Shown in pieces: positions 6,700 to 14,472 of a stretch of DNA of 55,161 nucleotides (positions within the stretch are counted from its first letter, which is position 1; every line of letters begins with the position of its first letter). The position numbers and the translations under genes are program-made. The notes beneath the pieces are model-generated. The model ran no database searches, was not told the DNA's origin, and saw only the letters and a program-made list of their open reading frames with translations. Origin of the DNA: DATCVR01 sp036566745 (GTDB lineage: Bacteria; Actinomycetota; Actinomycetes; Jiangellales; Jiangellaceae); NCBI GenBank assembly GCA_036566745.1, contig DATCVR010000283.1:1-55161 (forward strand), given 5' to 3'.

Positions 6700-8877
6700 A
6701 TGACTGTTACTGACCCGATCGATCTGGATGCCCGCCGCGCCCAACGTGACGAGCTGGCCGTCCCGGCGGCCCGGACGACGCTGGTGGCCAAGCCGGACAC
6801 GGCGGGGGACACCGCGTATGAGGTGGCCCTCGACGAGGTGGACGTGGCCGACGAGCCTGGCCGCGCCCTGGTGAAGGTGGACGCGCCCGCCATGCCGGCG
6901 CCGGTGGCCGAGGGCACGAGGTTGCCGGTCGTGCCGGTGCATCTGCGGCCGCAGAACCTGCGCTCGACCACCTCCCGCGCCCTGGGCCGGGCCGGTCACG
7001 TGGCCGCGTTCCACGCGGTGCGCACGCCCTGGTATTCGTGCAAGTTCGGCTGGTTCGCCCTACGCGGCGCCGCCCGCCTGGTCGGCAACCAGATCAAGTG
7101 GTGGTGGGTGCCGAACTCGGTCACCCTGGAACAACGCGCGGCCGATCAAGGTGAGTTGCTGGAGTGGGAGAAGATTCACCGCCAGCTCAAGGCGACCCGC
7201 CTGTGGCGGGGCATCGTCCTGGGCGCGCAGACGGTCACGGCCGCGATCGCGGTCCCGATCGTCGCGAGCACCACCCCCGGTGCCGCACTCGCGATCGCCG
7301 GTGCCGGTGTTACGGCGCTGCTGGCCCGCTACGGCCGCCCGGCAGGTCAAACCCTGACCGGGACGGCGGTGGTCGCCCCGCGGTTCCGGAAGTTGAACTC
7401 CGACATCGTCCTGCGGGCGTACTACGCGGCCGGGTTGGGGAAGCCGGACCGTTCGGATCAGGCGGTGCGGTTCGCGTCCCCGATGGCCCGGGACGCGCGT
7501 AACACCGGCACTCAGGTGCTGGTGGACCTGCCGTATGGCAAGACGTGGTCCGATGTGCTGACTGCGCGGGAGAAGATCGCCTCCGGCCTGGACGTCCACG
7601 TCCGGCAGGTGTTCGTCACCCCCGACGACACCTCCAGCCGCCGTCACCTGCTGTTCGTCGCCGACCGTGACCCGCTGGCGATCCCGGCTGGTAAGACGGA
7701 CCTGCTCGACGGCAAGCCCCGCTCGATCTGGAACCCGGTTCGGTTCGGGAAGGACGAACGGGACGCGCTGGTGCTGCTGACGCTGATGTGGACATCGGTG
7801 CTGGTCGGGGCGCAGCCGCGTAAGGGCAAGACGTTCTCCGCCCGCCTCATCGCCCTGCACGCCGCCCTGGACCCGTGGGTGAAGCTGGTCGTGGTCGATG
7901 GGAAGAACTCCCCGGACTGGTTGAAGTTCAAGCTGGTCGCGCACCGGATCGTGTTCGGCACCCACCCCAACCCCAACGACGACGACCCCGTCGGGCGCCT
8001 GCTCACCATCCTCGACGAGGTCCTGGCCCACATCGACCGCGTCAACTCGGTTCTGACCACCCTGCCGGTGGACGTGTGCCCGGAAGGGAAGCTCACCGAG
8101 GCCCTCGCCCGGGATCCCCGGTATCCGGACCTGCGGGTGCTGGTCATGGTGATGGAGGAGTTCCAGGTCTACTTCGAGACCGAGGACCAGACGGTGAACA
8201 AGATGATCGCCGAAAAGCTGTCCCGCATCCAGGCCGTCGGCCCCTCGGCCGGGGTGGTCATCCTGTCCAGCTCGCAGAAGCCGTCCGGGATCGGCGCCGG
8301 AGACGTGTCCCGGCTGTTCAACCGCTACCGCGACAACCACTCCGTCCGCTTCGCCCTCAAGTGCGGCAACCGGCTCGTCTCCGAAGCCGTCCTCGGCGGC
8401 GACGCCTACCAAGAGGGCTACGACGCCTCCGCCCTCCCAGTCGGGGACAAGTTCCGCGGCGTCGGCTACCTCTACGGCGCCGCCGACGAAACCCCCACCG
8501 TCCGCACCTTCCTGGCCGACCACAGCGACGCCGAGAAGATCCTCACCGCCGCCCGCACCCACCGCCAACGCCTCGGCACCCTCACCGGCATGGCCGCCGG
8601 AGAAGACATCGAACGCGCCACGCGGGATGTGTTGGCCGACGTCCTCGCCGTGATGGGCTCGGACAGCGCCGCGCACTGGGAAGCCATCGCCGCCCGGCTG
8701 GCCGACCAGATGCCCGAGCAGTACGACGGCACCACCCCCGAAGCCATCTCCGCCCAGGCCCGCGCGCTCAACGTGTCGAGCGTCAACGTCAAACGTGACG
8801 GCGCGGTCCGCAAGGGCGTGAAGGCCGAAGACCTCCGCGCCGCCATCACCCGCCGCGACCACCCCAACATCGCCTAA
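6700..8877 (+). CDS. FtsK/SpoIIIE-type DNA translocase (TraB/TraSA-like conjugation protein)
   Basis: This 725-residue ATPase has a long N-terminal region with a hydrophobic pair around residues 170-210 (likely membrane segments). An FtsK/HerA motor domain follows, with Walker A GAQPRKGKT near residues 370-378 and Walker B VLVMVMEEF near 480-488. The C-terminal 120 residues include a helical segment that could bind DNA. In actinomycete mycelial conjugation a single protein of this type pumps double-stranded plasmid DNA between cells. No relaxase or type IV secretion genes are seen, as expected for an AICE. ATG 6700 follows GGGGAGAG. A repeat array that could be its DNA target lies directly downstream. 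Confidence 0.88.
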   Translation: MTVTDPIDLDARRAQRDELAVPAARTTLVAKPDTAGDTAYEVALDEVDVADEPGRALVKVDAPAMPAPVAEGTRLPVVPVHLRPQNLRSTTSRALGRAGHVAAFHAVRTPWYSCKFGWFALRGAARLVGNQIKWWWVPNSVTLEQRAADQGELLEWEKIHRQLKATRLWRGIVLGAQTVTAAIAVPIVASTTPGAALAIAGAGVTALLARYGRPAGQTLTGTAVVAPRFRKLNSDIVLRAYYAAGLGKPDRSDQAVRFASPMARDARNTGTQVLVDLPYGKTWSDVLTAREKIASGLDVHVRQVFVTPDDTSSRRHLLFVADRDPLAIPAGKTDLLDGKPRSIWNPVRFGKDERDALVLLTLMWTSVLVGAQPRKGKTFSARLIALHAALDPWVKLVVVDGKNSPDWLKFKLVAHRIVFGTHPNPNDDDPVGRLLTILDEVLAHIDRVNSVLTTLPVDVCPEGKLTEALARDPRYPDLRVLVMVMEEFQVYFETEDQTVNKMIAEKLSRIQAVGPSAGVVILSSSQKPSGIGAGDVSRLFNRYRDNHSVRFALKCGNRLVSEAVLGGDAYQEGYDASALPVGDKFRGVGYLYGAADETPTVRTFLADHSDAEKILTAARTHRQRLGTLTGMAAGEDIERATRDVLADVLAVMGSDSAAHWEAIAARLADQMPEQYDGTTPEAISAQARALNVSSVNVKRDGAVRKGVKAEDLRAAITRRDHPNIA

Positions 8878-8916
8878 CCCCGGACCTCGCCACAACGCGG
8901 GTGGCGGGACGGATCA

Positions 8917-9103
8917 GGTAGCGGCGCCCCCGCTACCGGTAGCGGCAACGCTACCCCGTCCCGCTACCCCCAACACCAACCCTGACCAGGCCGTATCCCC
9001 GCAGGTAGCGAGTAGCGGCCGCGGCCTTTCGCGCCCCAAAACACCCCCAGGAGGCCCCAACATGCCCACCCACGCCGCTACCGCCCTCCACCACGCCGCT
9101 ACC
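8917..9103. repeat. Array of GGTAGCG/CGCTACC heptamers just after the translocase gene (candidate clt)
   Basis: Exact copies lie at 8917, 8931, 8938, 8949, 8962, 9004, 9076 and 9097, with one near copy at 9011, in both orientations. Copies two and three form the palindrome CGCTACCGGTAGCG. Most lie in the 184-bp gap after the translocase gene, and two lie within the start of the next gene. In Streptomyces plasmids the clt locus bound by TraB consists of short repeats near traB, so this is a good clt candidate; an origin of replication is the alternative. Confidence 0.6.
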
Positions 9104-9376
9104 CACACCGCCAGCCCCGTCGAGGCCGCCAACACCGTTACCAGGCTCGCGACCGCCGTCCTCATCGCCGCAGTTATCGCCGCTCTCTACTTGCTCACCT
9201 GCCTGATCTGGCCTTTCGGCAAGTGCCGCCGCTGCAAGGGCGGAGGGAAGTTCACCGCCCCGTCGGGCAAGGCGTTCCGCCACTGCCGCAAGTGCAAGGG
9301 CACCGGCCACCGCGTCCGCCCCGGACGGCACGTCATCAACCGCATCCGAGACACCCGCCGCGCAGGCACCCGATAG
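9062..9376 (+). CDS. Small membrane protein with a DnaJ-like zinc-knuckle tail
   Basis: This 104-residue protein starts at ATG 9062 with a clear ribosome site (CAGGAGG). Residues 24-50 form one hydrophobic transmembrane segment (LATAVLIAAVIAALYLLTCL). The soluble tail has two CxxC-KG-G units (CRRCKGGGK and CRKCKGTGH) resembling the zinc-binding repeats of DnaJ, followed by an Arg-rich end. Proteins of this layout occur beside the translocase in AICEs and may help intramycelial spread, but I know of no proven function. Its N-terminal codons contain two copies of the CGCTACC repeat. Confidence 0.6.
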   Translation: MPTHAATALHHAATHTASPVEAANTVTRLATAVLIAAVIAALYLLTCLIWPFGKCRRCKGGGKFTAPSGKAFRHCRKCKGTGHRVRPGRHVINRIRDTRRAGTR

Positions 9377-9412
9377 CCCCATCCCCGCACCACCGACCGA
9401 AGGAGCTATGCC

Positions 9413-9727
9413 GTGACCGCCACCATCGAGACACCCGCTTTCCCAGCCCTCGACATCGCCTGCGGTGACTGCCACGGGACTGGCGTGGTCGCCTCCTACG
9501 CCTGGACCCGCTGGCTGCACACCTACGCCACCGCCCGGGCGGACTTCGAGGCCGTCCACCCCGACGAGGACTGGTACCGCAGCCCCGAACAAGGGGTCCT
9601 CGAGGACGAGCGCCCGGACGAGCCGTATGACTTCGACTGCCACGGCTGCGGAGGCACCGGCCGCGAGCCGACCGACGCCGGCCGGGTGCTGCTGGCGTTC
9701 CTTCGCACGGCGGGGGAGCTGCAATGA
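9413..9727 (+). CDS. Small soluble zinc-ribbon protein
   Basis: This 104-residue protein starts at GTG 9413 behind AAGGAG. It contains two CxxC-type pairs, CGDCHGTG near residue 22 and CHGCGGTG near residue 80, again like DnaJ zinc repeats but without a membrane segment. Between them lies a Trp/Tyr-rich stretch. The stop overlaps the start of the methyltransferase gene (ATGA), so the two are probably co-translated. It shares the paired Cys pattern with the preceding membrane protein, suggesting both belong to one functional unit. The function is unknown. Confidence 0.6.
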   Translation: MTATIETPAFPALDIACGDCHGTGVVASYAWTRWLHTYATARADFEAVHPDEDWYRSPEQGVLEDERPDEPYDFDCHGCGGTGREPTDAGRVLLAFLRTAGELQ

Positions 9728-10977
9728 GTGTGCGGTCGGGGTCGTTGTTCTCCGGCTACGGCGGTCTGGACCTGGCCGTGGAGGAGGTGTTGGGGGCGCG
9801 GCCGGTGTGGTTCGTGGAGCACGATCCGGCGCCGTCGCGGGTGCTGGCTCACCGCTGGCCGGGGGTGCCGAACCTGGGTGACATCACCGCCGTGGACTGG
9901 GCCGCGGTTGAGCCGGTGGAGGTGTTGACGGGTGGGTTCCCGTGCCAGGACGTGTCCGACTCCGGGAAGGGCGCGGGGCTGATCCGCCGCGGTGCTGGGT
10001 CGACCCGTTCGGGGCTGTGGGCACAGATGGCGGGCGCGATCGAGGCGCTGCGCCCGTTGTTGGTGATCGCGGAGAACGTGAGGGGACTGCTGCATGCCCA
10101 AGCTGATAGCGACGTGGAACCGTGCCCGTGGTGTGTGGACCACATCGATCCAGAACATCGTCTGCGGGCACTCGGAGCCGTACTCGCAGACCTGGCCGAC
10201 CTCGGGTACGACGCGAGCTGGTACGGCCTACGAGCGTCCGACATCGGCGCACCGCACGCCCGCTTCCGGGTCTTCATCGCCGCCTGGCCTGCCGACACCG
10301 ACCGCGTCCCGGTATGGCAGCAACCAGTCGAGCTCACCGGGCTCGGCGGTGCGCCCGAGCTTGGACATGCTCGCGCCGCGGTTGTTGCCGACGCCGAAGA
10401 CGACCGACGAGAAGACCCCCTCACCTGGGGACACCAGGCGCAGGGAGCCGGGGTTGCGGGCGTTGCCGATGCTGCTGCCGACCCCGAACGCCTCACTGGC
10501 CACGGGTGGGAGTCAGCACCCGGAGATACGGAAGGCCGGCGGGCACTCGGTGCAGTTGATCGACGTGGTGGAACATCTGCTCCCGACCCCGCGGGCGACC
10601 GACGGACCCAAGGGCGCGACGAGCTACAGCGCGGCGGTGCAGCGTCACGTCGACCAGGGCCAGGCGAACTTGCCGGAGCAGATCGTCACGATGTTCGGTG
10701 GGGGATCTATGGACCGGCGATCCGGCGCTGGGAACACGTCCTCGGCCGCGTAGCGCCGTCGCCGACAGAGCCCGGCCGCCATGGCAGAGCACGCCTGTCG
10801 CCGCGGTTCGCCGAATGGATGATGGGCCTGCCCGACGGCCACGTCACCGACGTGCCCGGACTCACCCGTAGCGAGCAGTTGAAGGCGCTCGGGAACGGGG
10901 TCGTGCCCCAGCAGGCCGCCGCCGCACTCGCCCGCATCCTCCCCACTGCCGGCCGCGTGTGGGAGGTGGCCGCGTGA
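9724..10977 (+). CDS. C5-cytosine DNA methyltransferase (orphan)
   Basis: This 417-residue protein has the ordered DNMT motifs: motif I SLFSGYGGLDLAVEEV, motif IV GGFPCQDVS with the catalytic Cys, motif VI IAENVRG, motif VIII PHARFRVF, and the C-terminal motif X ALGNGVVPQQAAAAL. It transfers a methyl group from S-adenosylmethionine to cytosine C5, probably protecting the element from host restriction or marking it in transfer. Residues of about 190-325, the target-recognition region, read poorly in this frame, while the +1 frame over the same DNA has family-like LPTP repeats. No neighbouring endonuclease is an obvious partner. ATG 9724 overlaps the previous stop. Confidence 0.85.
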   Translation: MSVRSGSLFSGYGGLDLAVEEVLGARPVWFVEHDPAPSRVLAHRWPGVPNLGDITAVDWAAVEPVEVLTGGFPCQDVSDSGKGAGLIRRGAGSTRSGLWAQMAGAIEALRPLLVIAENVRGLLHAQADSDVEPCPWCVDHIDPEHRLRALGAVLADLADLGYDASWYGLRASDIGAPHARFRVFIAAWPADTDRVPVWQQPVELTGLGGAPELGHARAAVVADAEDDRREDPLTWGHQAQGAGVAGVADAAADPERLTGHGWESAPGDTEGRRALGAVDRRGGTSAPDPAGDRRTQGRDELQRGGAASRRPGPGELAGADRHDVRWGIYGPAIRRWEHVLGRVAPSPTEPGRHGRARLSPRFAEWMMGLPDGHVTDVPGLTRSEQLKALGNGVVPQQAAAALARILPTAGRVWEVAA

Positions 10978-11381
10978 AGACGGCCGAGTTCCATCGCCGC
11001 TTGGTCGAGCTCGGGCGTCGTCGAGGCGAGATCCCGCGATACGGCAGCCCCGAGTGGGAGGCGATGCCGACGGGTGATGCGCGGGTGTTCGCCGCCGTGG
11101 TGATCGCGGCGGAGAACTGGCGCCGTGATGGCACCGACGAGGCCATTGCCGCCCGGCTGCGGCAAGAGCTGGAGGAGTCCGACCGGCTGTTGCTGGAACG
11201 CCAGTTCGGGGCCGCCAACGACGTCCACGAGGCGTGGATGGAGCTGCCCCCACGTAAGCGGCGGGTGGGCGGGTTCGGCATGCCGCGCACCCCCGAGGGG
11301 TGGATCGCCTACTACGAACGCTGCGCCGAGAAGGTCCAACAAGAGCTGCAACAACGACGCGATGAGAGGGCAGCCGCATGA
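10974..11381 (+). CDS. Small hypothetical AICE protein
   Basis: This protein of about 135 residues starts at GTG 10974, overlapping the methyltransferase stop (GTGA), with GGGAGG upstream; a longer start at 10959 is less likely. It is charged and helical, with a predicted amphipathic stretch around residues 55-75 (ARLRQELEESDRLLLERQFG) and a Lys/Arg-rich patch PPRKRRVGG. I see no catalytic motif or membrane segment and recognise no family. It sits between the methyltransferase and the DUF3631 ATPase and overlaps the latter by 4 bp, so it is co-translated with the replication module. Confidence 0.6.
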   Translation: MKTAEFHRRLVELGRRRGEIPRYGSPEWEAMPTGDARVFAAVVIAAENWRRDGTDEAIAARLRQELEESDRLLLERQFGAANDVHEAWMELPPRKRRVGGFGMPRTPEGWIAYYERCAEKVQQELQQRRDERAAA

Positions 11382-12805
11382 CCGCCAGCCACACATCCAC
11401 CACGATCACGACCACGACGCCGGGTGAGGCGTCCGGCGAGGATCTGCTGGACGAAGCCGCCGCCACCATCTCCCGGTACGTCATCCTCCCCAGCGCGGCC
11501 GCATCGGTTGCGGTCGTGTTGTGGATCGCCGCGTCACATGCCGTCCCTGCGTGGAACTGCGCACCCCGGCTGGTGATCCGCGCGCCGGAGAAGCGGTGCG
11601 GGAAGTCGCGGCTTCTCGACATGGTGGAGGCGCTGTGTCACCAGCCGCTCATGACAACCAACGCCAGCCCTTCGGCGGTCTACCGGTCCATCGGCGTGTC
11701 GCCAACGGACCCACCGACCCTGCTGATCGACGAGGCCGACACCATCTTCGGTGCCAAGGCCGGGGACAACGAAGACCTACGCGGGCTGCTCAACGCCGGA
11801 CACCAACGCGGTCGCCCCACCCTGCGCTACGACGCCGGAACCCAGAAGGTCGAGCGAATCGCGACCTTCGCCATGGCCGCTCTCGCCGGGATCGGCGCGA
11901 TGCCCGACACCATCGAAGACCGCGCCGCCGTCATCCGCATGCGCCGACGCGCCCCCGGAGAGACCGTCCAGCCCTACCGGGTCCGCCGAGACGGACCCGC
12001 CCTGCACGACCTCCGCCAGCGCCTCGGCCGCTGGGCCGCCGCCAACCTCGACCACCTCACCCAAGCCGCACCGGACATGCCGCTGGAGGACCGCGCCGCC
12101 GACACCTGGGAACCCATGATCGCCGTAGCCGATCTCGCAGGCGGCACCTGGCCCCGAGCTGCCCGCAAAGCCGCCCTGACCCTGTTGAGCGACCACGAGA
12201 CAGCCGACGAGGCATCCCTACCGACACGGCTTCTCGCCGACTGCCGGACCGCGTTCGAAGACGCCGACGCACTACCCACCGCGACCCTGCTCGAACGCCT
12301 GCGGGCCGACCCCGAAGCACCCTGGGCCACCCACGGAGCCAACGGCCTCACCGCCATGAAGATGGGCAACCTCCTGCGCGACTTCGAGATCCGCAGCAAC
12401 ACGATCCGGTTCACCACCGGGCAAGCCAAGGGCTACACCCGATCCGACTTCACCGACGCCTGGAACCGCTACTGCCCCGAAACCACCCCAGAAGCCGGGG
12501 CAGGGGAAGCCGTACCAGCCGTACCAGGCGTCCCATCGCAGGTCAGCCCTGGTACGGCTTCAACCCCTGGTACGGCTCAAGCCGTACCAGGCGCCCAACA
12601 CGCACACCCGGCACCGACTGACGCGCCGCTGCCCTTCCACGACGCCGTTTCGGCCCTTGGTACGGCTCAAGCCGTACCACCACCCCAAGCCGTACCGCCC
12701 CTGACCTGCGATGGGACGCCTGGTACGGCTGGTACGGCTTCCCCTGGCAGACCCTCACCTGTGCCCGACGACGGCGACAGCTACCCCGAAGCGGTCAGCG
12801 CATGA
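11378..12805 (+). CDS. DUF3631 ATPase, putative element replication protein
   Basis: This 475-residue protein has a P-loop in the form APEKRCGKSRLLD (residues 68-80) and a Walker B/DEAD-like PTLLIDEADTIF near 109-120. An arginine-rich sensor region follows (DRAAVIRMRRRAPGE), then the helical DUF3631 domain. DUF3631 proteins occupy the replication slot of many actinobacterial plasmids and AICEs and are thought to act as helicase or primase partners, but the biochemistry is inferred. The last 80 residues are a Pro/Ala/Val/Thr-rich tail created by inverted DNA repeats. It overlaps its upstream neighbour by 4 bp and lies immediately before the excisionase. Confidence 0.75.
   Translation: MTASHTSTTITTTTPGEASGEDLLDEAAATISRYVILPSAAASVAVVLWIAASHAVPAWNCAPRLVIRAPEKRCGKSRLLDMVEALCHQPLMTTNASPSAVYRSIGVSPTDPPTLLIDEADTIFGAKAGDNEDLRGLLNAGHQRGRPTLRYDAGTQKVERIATFAMAALAGIGAMPDTIEDRAAVIRMRRRAPGETVQPYRVRRDGPALHDLRQRLGRWAAANLDHLTQAAPDMPLEDRAADTWEPMIAVADLAGGTWPRAARKAALTLLSDHETADEASLPTRLLADCRTAFEDADALPTATLLERLRADPEAPWATHGANGLTAMKMGNLLRDFEIRSNTIRFTTGQAKGYTRSDFTDAWNRYCPETTPEAGAGEAVPAVPGVPSQVSPGTASTPGTAQAVPGAQHAHPAPTDAPLPFHDAVSALGTAQAVPPPQAVPPLTCDGTPGTAGTASPGRPSPVPDDGDSYPEAVSA
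12509..12738. repeat. Iteron-like GCCGTACC/GGTACGGC array inside the end of the DUF3631 gene
   Basis: Ten exact copies of the octamer occur in both orientations, at 12509, 12518, 12551, 12569, 12581, 12659, 12671, 12689, 12722 and 12731. Two pairs form the same inverted repeat with a CAA-type 4-nt centre (12569-12588 and 12659-12678). Both orientations being used inside coding sequence argues for a DNA-level role, such as a replication origin bound by the replication protein or an Xis/Int accessory array. Confidence 0.65.
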
Positions 12806-12852
12806 GCACAACGCGGCCCGACTCCACCCACAGCAACGAAGGAGAACAGCCC

Positions 12853-13071
12853 ATGACCGACGCCACCGCCACCCTCCCGACGCCCGCCCCGGCCAAGCTC
12901 CTGCTCACCGTCGCCGAAGCAGCCCAACAACTCGGCATCGGCCGAACCCTCATGTACTCGCTCATCAGCTCCGGCCAAGTCCCATCCGTACTCATCGGCA
13001 AGCTCCGCCGCGTCCGCCCCGCCGACCTCGAGACCTACGCCGCCACCCTCGCCGTCGCCCTCGCCGCCTGA
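12853..13071 (+). CDS. xis: Excisionase-like helix-turn-helix protein
   Basis: This protein of about 72 residues is a single MerR/Xis-type winged helix (LLTVAEAAQQLGIGRTLMYSLISSGQVPSVLIGKLRRVRPADLETY). I prefer ATG 12853, which follows a strong GAAGGAGA ribosome site; an ATG at 12802 overlapping the previous stop would add 17 residues. Such proteins bend attachment-site DNA and steer the integrase toward excision. The stop lies 14 bp before the integrase start, and xis-int in tandem is the usual AICE order. Confidence 0.8.
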   Translation: MTDATATLPTPAPAKLLLTVAEAAQQLGIGRTLMYSLISSGQVPSVLIGKLRRVRPADLETYAATLAVALAA

Positions 13072-13085
13072 TAGGAGAACCCATC

Positions 13086-14384
13086 TTGCCTCGCAAGAAG
13101 CGCGCCGAAGGTACCCGAGCCCCCAACATGGCCGCCACCGTCTATCTCGGCAAAGACGGACGCTGGCATGGCCGGGTCACGATGGGTGTCCGCGACAACG
13201 GAACACCTGATCGACGCCATGTCAGCGCCAAGACTGAAGCCGAAGTTCTCAAGAAGATTCGCGACCTCGAAAAAGACCGAGACGCGGGACGGATGAAGCG
13301 GCCAGGGAAGGCCTGGACTGTCGAGGCCTGGCTCACCCACTGGCTTGACAACATCGCCGCGCACAGTGTGCGGCCCAAGACGCTCGCGGGATATCAGACG
13401 GCCGTTAGACATCATCTGATTCCCGGACTCGGGGCGCACCGTACCGATCGACTACAGCCCGAGCACCTGGAACGGCTGTACGCGGGAATGCTGGCGAAAG
13501 GAAAGAAGCCCGCGACAGTGCATCAGGTGCACCGGACTCTCCGGGCCGCGTTGAATGAGGCCGTACGCCGCGGCCAGCTCGTCCGGAATCCTGCGCAGTT
13601 TGCCAAGGCACCGCGACTCGTGGAAGACGAGATAGAGCCCTTCACCGTTGGCGAAGCTCGGTCGGTCCTCGAGGCTGCTCGGCAGCGCGAACGGAACGGG
13701 GCGCGGTTTGCGCTCGCGCTCACGCTCGGGCTGCGTCAAGGCGAGGCCCTGGGACTCAAATGGACAGATGTTGATATCGAAGCTGGAACCCTGACTGTTC
13801 GGCGTGCGCTCCAACGCCATACATGGCAGCACGGCTGCGGTGGAACATGCCGGGGAAAGCGCGGCGCGGACTGTCCCGAGCGGTTCGGCGGCGGCCTCGT
13901 GGTTGTGGAGACGAAGTCACGAGCGGGACGGCGAATCGTTGGGCTGCCGAAACCGCTGGCGCTGGCATTGGAGAGCCACCGACGCAAACAGGACCAAGAG
14001 CGTGAGACAGCAGCCGACCTCTGGCACGACGAGGGCTGGGTGTTCGCCCAGCCCAACGGCAGGCCGACCGATCCTCGTGCCGACTACTCCGATTGGCACG
14101 AACTCCTGAGAGAGGCAGGCGTCCGCCCAGCCCGACTCCACGATGCTCGACACACGGCGGCGACGATGCTGCTCGTGTTGAGAGTGCCGACGCGGGCGGT
14201 CATGGACGTCATGGGCTGGTCACAAGCCAGCATGACGACGCGATACCAGCACGTTCCGGCCGAGGTTGTGAAGAGCATCGCAGACCAGGTCGGATCGCTT
14301 CTCTGGGAGGTCTCAGAGCCGAACGATAGTCCGGCTGATGGCAGCGGCGACATCGTGAACACGTCTCTGTCACCTGGCAACTGA
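13086..14384 (+). CDS. int: Site-specific tyrosine integrase
   Basis: This 432-residue phage-type integrase starts at TTG 13086, seven bases after AGGAGA. The N-terminal 60 residues form an arm-type DNA-binding module (VYLGKDGRWHGRVTMG), residues 80-170 a SAM-like core-binding domain, and the rest the catalytic domain. Catalytic residues are Arg near 217 (GLRQGEALG), His-x-x-Arg near 352 (LHDARHTAA), Gly-Trp near 375 (VMGWSQ) and the nucleophile Tyr near 387 (TTRYQHV). It integrates and, with Xis, excises the element. The base composition drops slightly here. A strong terminator follows. The open frame upstream of TTG 13086 runs through the xis gene and is not coding. Confidence 0.9.
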   Translation: MPRKKRAEGTRAPNMAATVYLGKDGRWHGRVTMGVRDNGTPDRRHVSAKTEAEVLKKIRDLEKDRDAGRMKRPGKAWTVEAWLTHWLDNIAAHSVRPKTLAGYQTAVRHHLIPGLGAHRTDRLQPEHLERLYAGMLAKGKKPATVHQVHRTLRAALNEAVRRGQLVRNPAQFAKAPRLVEDEIEPFTVGEARSVLEAARQRERNGARFALALTLGLRQGEALGLKWTDVDIEAGTLTVRRALQRHTWQHGCGGTCRGKRGADCPERFGGGLVVVETKSRAGRRIVGLPKPLALALESHRRKQDQERETAADLWHDEGWVFAQPNGRPTDPRADYSDWHELLREAGVRPARLHDARHTAATMLLVLRVPTRAVMDVMGWSQASMTTRYQHVPAEVVKSIADQVGSLLWEVSEPNDSPADGSGDIVNTSLSPGN

Positions 14385-14394
14385 GCATCTGATC

Positions 14395-14427
14395 GGGGGG
14401 CCCGCCGCTCCTCGCGGCGGGCCCCCC
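14395..14427. terminator. Perfect 14-bp GC-rich terminator hairpin after the integrase
   Basis: Arms 14395-14408 and 14414-14427 are perfectly complementary with a 5-nt loop. It lies 11 bp after the integrase stop and also faces the minus-strand tRNA-like gene, so it may terminate both directions. Confidence 0.8.
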
Positions 14428-14472
14428 GAAGTTCTCGACAGACGACCGAAGCACGATCGATCTATACGCGAA

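Noticed and set aside
8917..9103. CRISPR array
   Set aside because: The repeats are only 7 bp, occur in both orientations and have irregular spacing; there are no cas genes.
12711..13085. Upstream extension of the integrase frame
   Set aside because: It is Arg/Pro-rich noise running through the xis gene; the domain begins after TTG 13086, which has a good ribosome site.
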